Positions 6,714 through 6,956 of a stretch of DNA of 6,956 bases are shown piece by piece. The DNA comes from Candidatus Manganitrophaceae bacterium. Its GTDB lineage: Bacteria > Nitrospirota > Nitrospiria > SBBL01 > Manganitrophaceae. The translations under genes were made by a program, and so were the position numbers. Below the pieces are notes generated by a model. The model made no database searches. It saw nothing but the letters and a program-made list of their open reading frames with translations, and was not told the origin of the DNA. The DNA lies in contig SCUR01000475.1 of assembly GCA_004297235.1 (NCBI GenBank), positions 1-6,956 of the forward strand, in the 5' to 3' direction. Positions within the stretch are counted from its first letter, which is position 1. Each line of letters opens with the position of its first letter.

Positions 6714-6742
6714 TTGACAGCTTTTTGATCGGGTGGTAGATT
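6714..6742 (+). promoter_or_regulatory. Strong sigma70-type promoter for the kinase gene
   Basis: A perfect -35 TTGACA (6714-6719) and TAGATT (6737-6742, 4 of 6) are separated by the ideal 17 bases. The predicted transcript start is near 6749, giving a leader of about 75 bases. It lies after the tatD stop, so the kinase gene should be expressed independently. Confidence 0.65.
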
Positions 6743-6754
6743 TTGTCTGCCCTT

Positions 6755-6780
6755 CATGGCCACGTCACCCCGTGGCCATG
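6755..6780 (+). promoter_or_regulatory. Perfect 10-bp hairpin in the kinase leader
   Basis: CATGGCCACG (6755-6764) and CGTGGCCATG (6771-6780) form a perfect stem with a 6-base loop, starting a few bases after the predicted transcript start. It could stabilise the mRNA 5' end, attenuate transcription, or be a palindromic operator in DNA form. It might also stop tatD transcripts, but only scattered T's follow (TCATTTCTGTCGTT), so it is a poor intrinsic terminator. Confidence 0.55.
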
Positions 6781-6809
6781 TCATTTCTGTCGTTACAGAG
6801 GATCCCTCA

Positions 6810-6827
6810 ATGAGAACCGGAAGATGA
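6810..6827 (+). promoter_or_regulatory. Possible five-codon leader ORF overlapping the kinase start
   Basis: An ATG at 6810 opens a five-codon frame (MRTGR) ending in the TGA at 6825-6827, which overlaps the kinase ATG (6824) as ATGA. The leader ATG has a reasonable Shine-Dalgarno, GAGGA (6798-6802), seven bases upstream, whereas the kinase ATG has none at proper distance. Translational coupling by termination-reinitiation would explain this. Alternatively GAGGA serves the kinase start directly at a long 21-base spacing. Confidence 0.35.
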
Positions 6828-6956
6828 ATCGACCGGCCCGTTTCGGAAAATATCTCCTCCTGGACAAGATCGGTACGGGCGGGATGGCCGAGCTCTTCCT
6901 GGCCAAGCAGACCGGCCTCTCCGGTTTCGAGAAGGTCGTCGCCATCAAGCGGATCT
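6824..6956 (+). CDS. Serine/threonine protein kinase, N-terminal fragment (runs off the window)
   Basis: Only the first 44 codons are present. The sequence reads FGKYLLLDKIGTGGMAELFL, with a glycine-rich ATP loop (GTGGMAEL, 17-24), then VVAIKRI with the expected ATP-anchoring Lys42. This is the N-lobe start of a bacterial Hanks-type kinase of the PknB/receptor-like class. The catalytic loop and any C-terminal sensor, TPR or membrane region lie outside. No in-frame alternative start is visible between the preceding hairpin and 6824. The short N-terminus (seven residues before the kinase domain) means no upstream regulatory domain. Expression probably comes from the promoter at 6714-6742, with a structured leader. 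Substrate unknown. Confidence 0.9.
   Translation, partial: MNRPARFGKYLLLDKIGTGGMAELFLAKQTGLSGFEKVVAIKRI

Overview
The window is ordinary chromosomal sequence from a GC-rich Gram-negative bacterium. I see no insertion sequence, integrase, tRNA or rRNA gene, CRISPR array or defence cassette. A double-BON outer-membrane-type lipoprotein points to a diderm. The Ser/Thr kinase start at the right edge resembles the receptor-like kinases of Myxococcota/deltaproteobacteria and Nitrospirota. A Nitrospirota or deltaproteobacterial-type host is my best guess, inferred from gene content only and not secure.

Layout. (1) 78-1463, plus: a BBE-type FAD-dependent oxidoreductase followed by a long GC-rich hairpin. 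(2) 1672-2661, plus: a good sigma70-type promoter drives two small VOC-fold proteins of different subfamilies, the second with a near-perfect Shine-Dalgarno. (3) 2757-3794, plus: a membrane-anchored protein with weak TPR-like repeats and no recognised function. (4) 3809-5612, minus: a two-gene operon of a double-BON lipoprotein and, four bases later, a geranylgeranyl-reductase-family flavoprotein. This operon converges on the TPR gene with only 14 bases between stops. (5) 5613-5890: an AT-richer divergent intergenic region with short repeats and a candidate promoter. (6) 5891-6676, plus: a complete TatD-family metal-dependent hydrolase. (7) 6714-6956, plus: a near-consensus promoter, a perfect 10-bp hairpin, a possible five-codon leader ORF and the first 44 codons of a Ser/Thr protein kinase.

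How the genes may work together. The clearest cotranscribed pairs are the two VOC proteins and the BON lipoprotein with the GGR-family enzyme. The other genes look like independent units. The points that deserve a second look are the BON-GGR pairing, the structured kinase leader and the long hairpin after the oxidoreductase. None of these amounts to a demonstrated new system.
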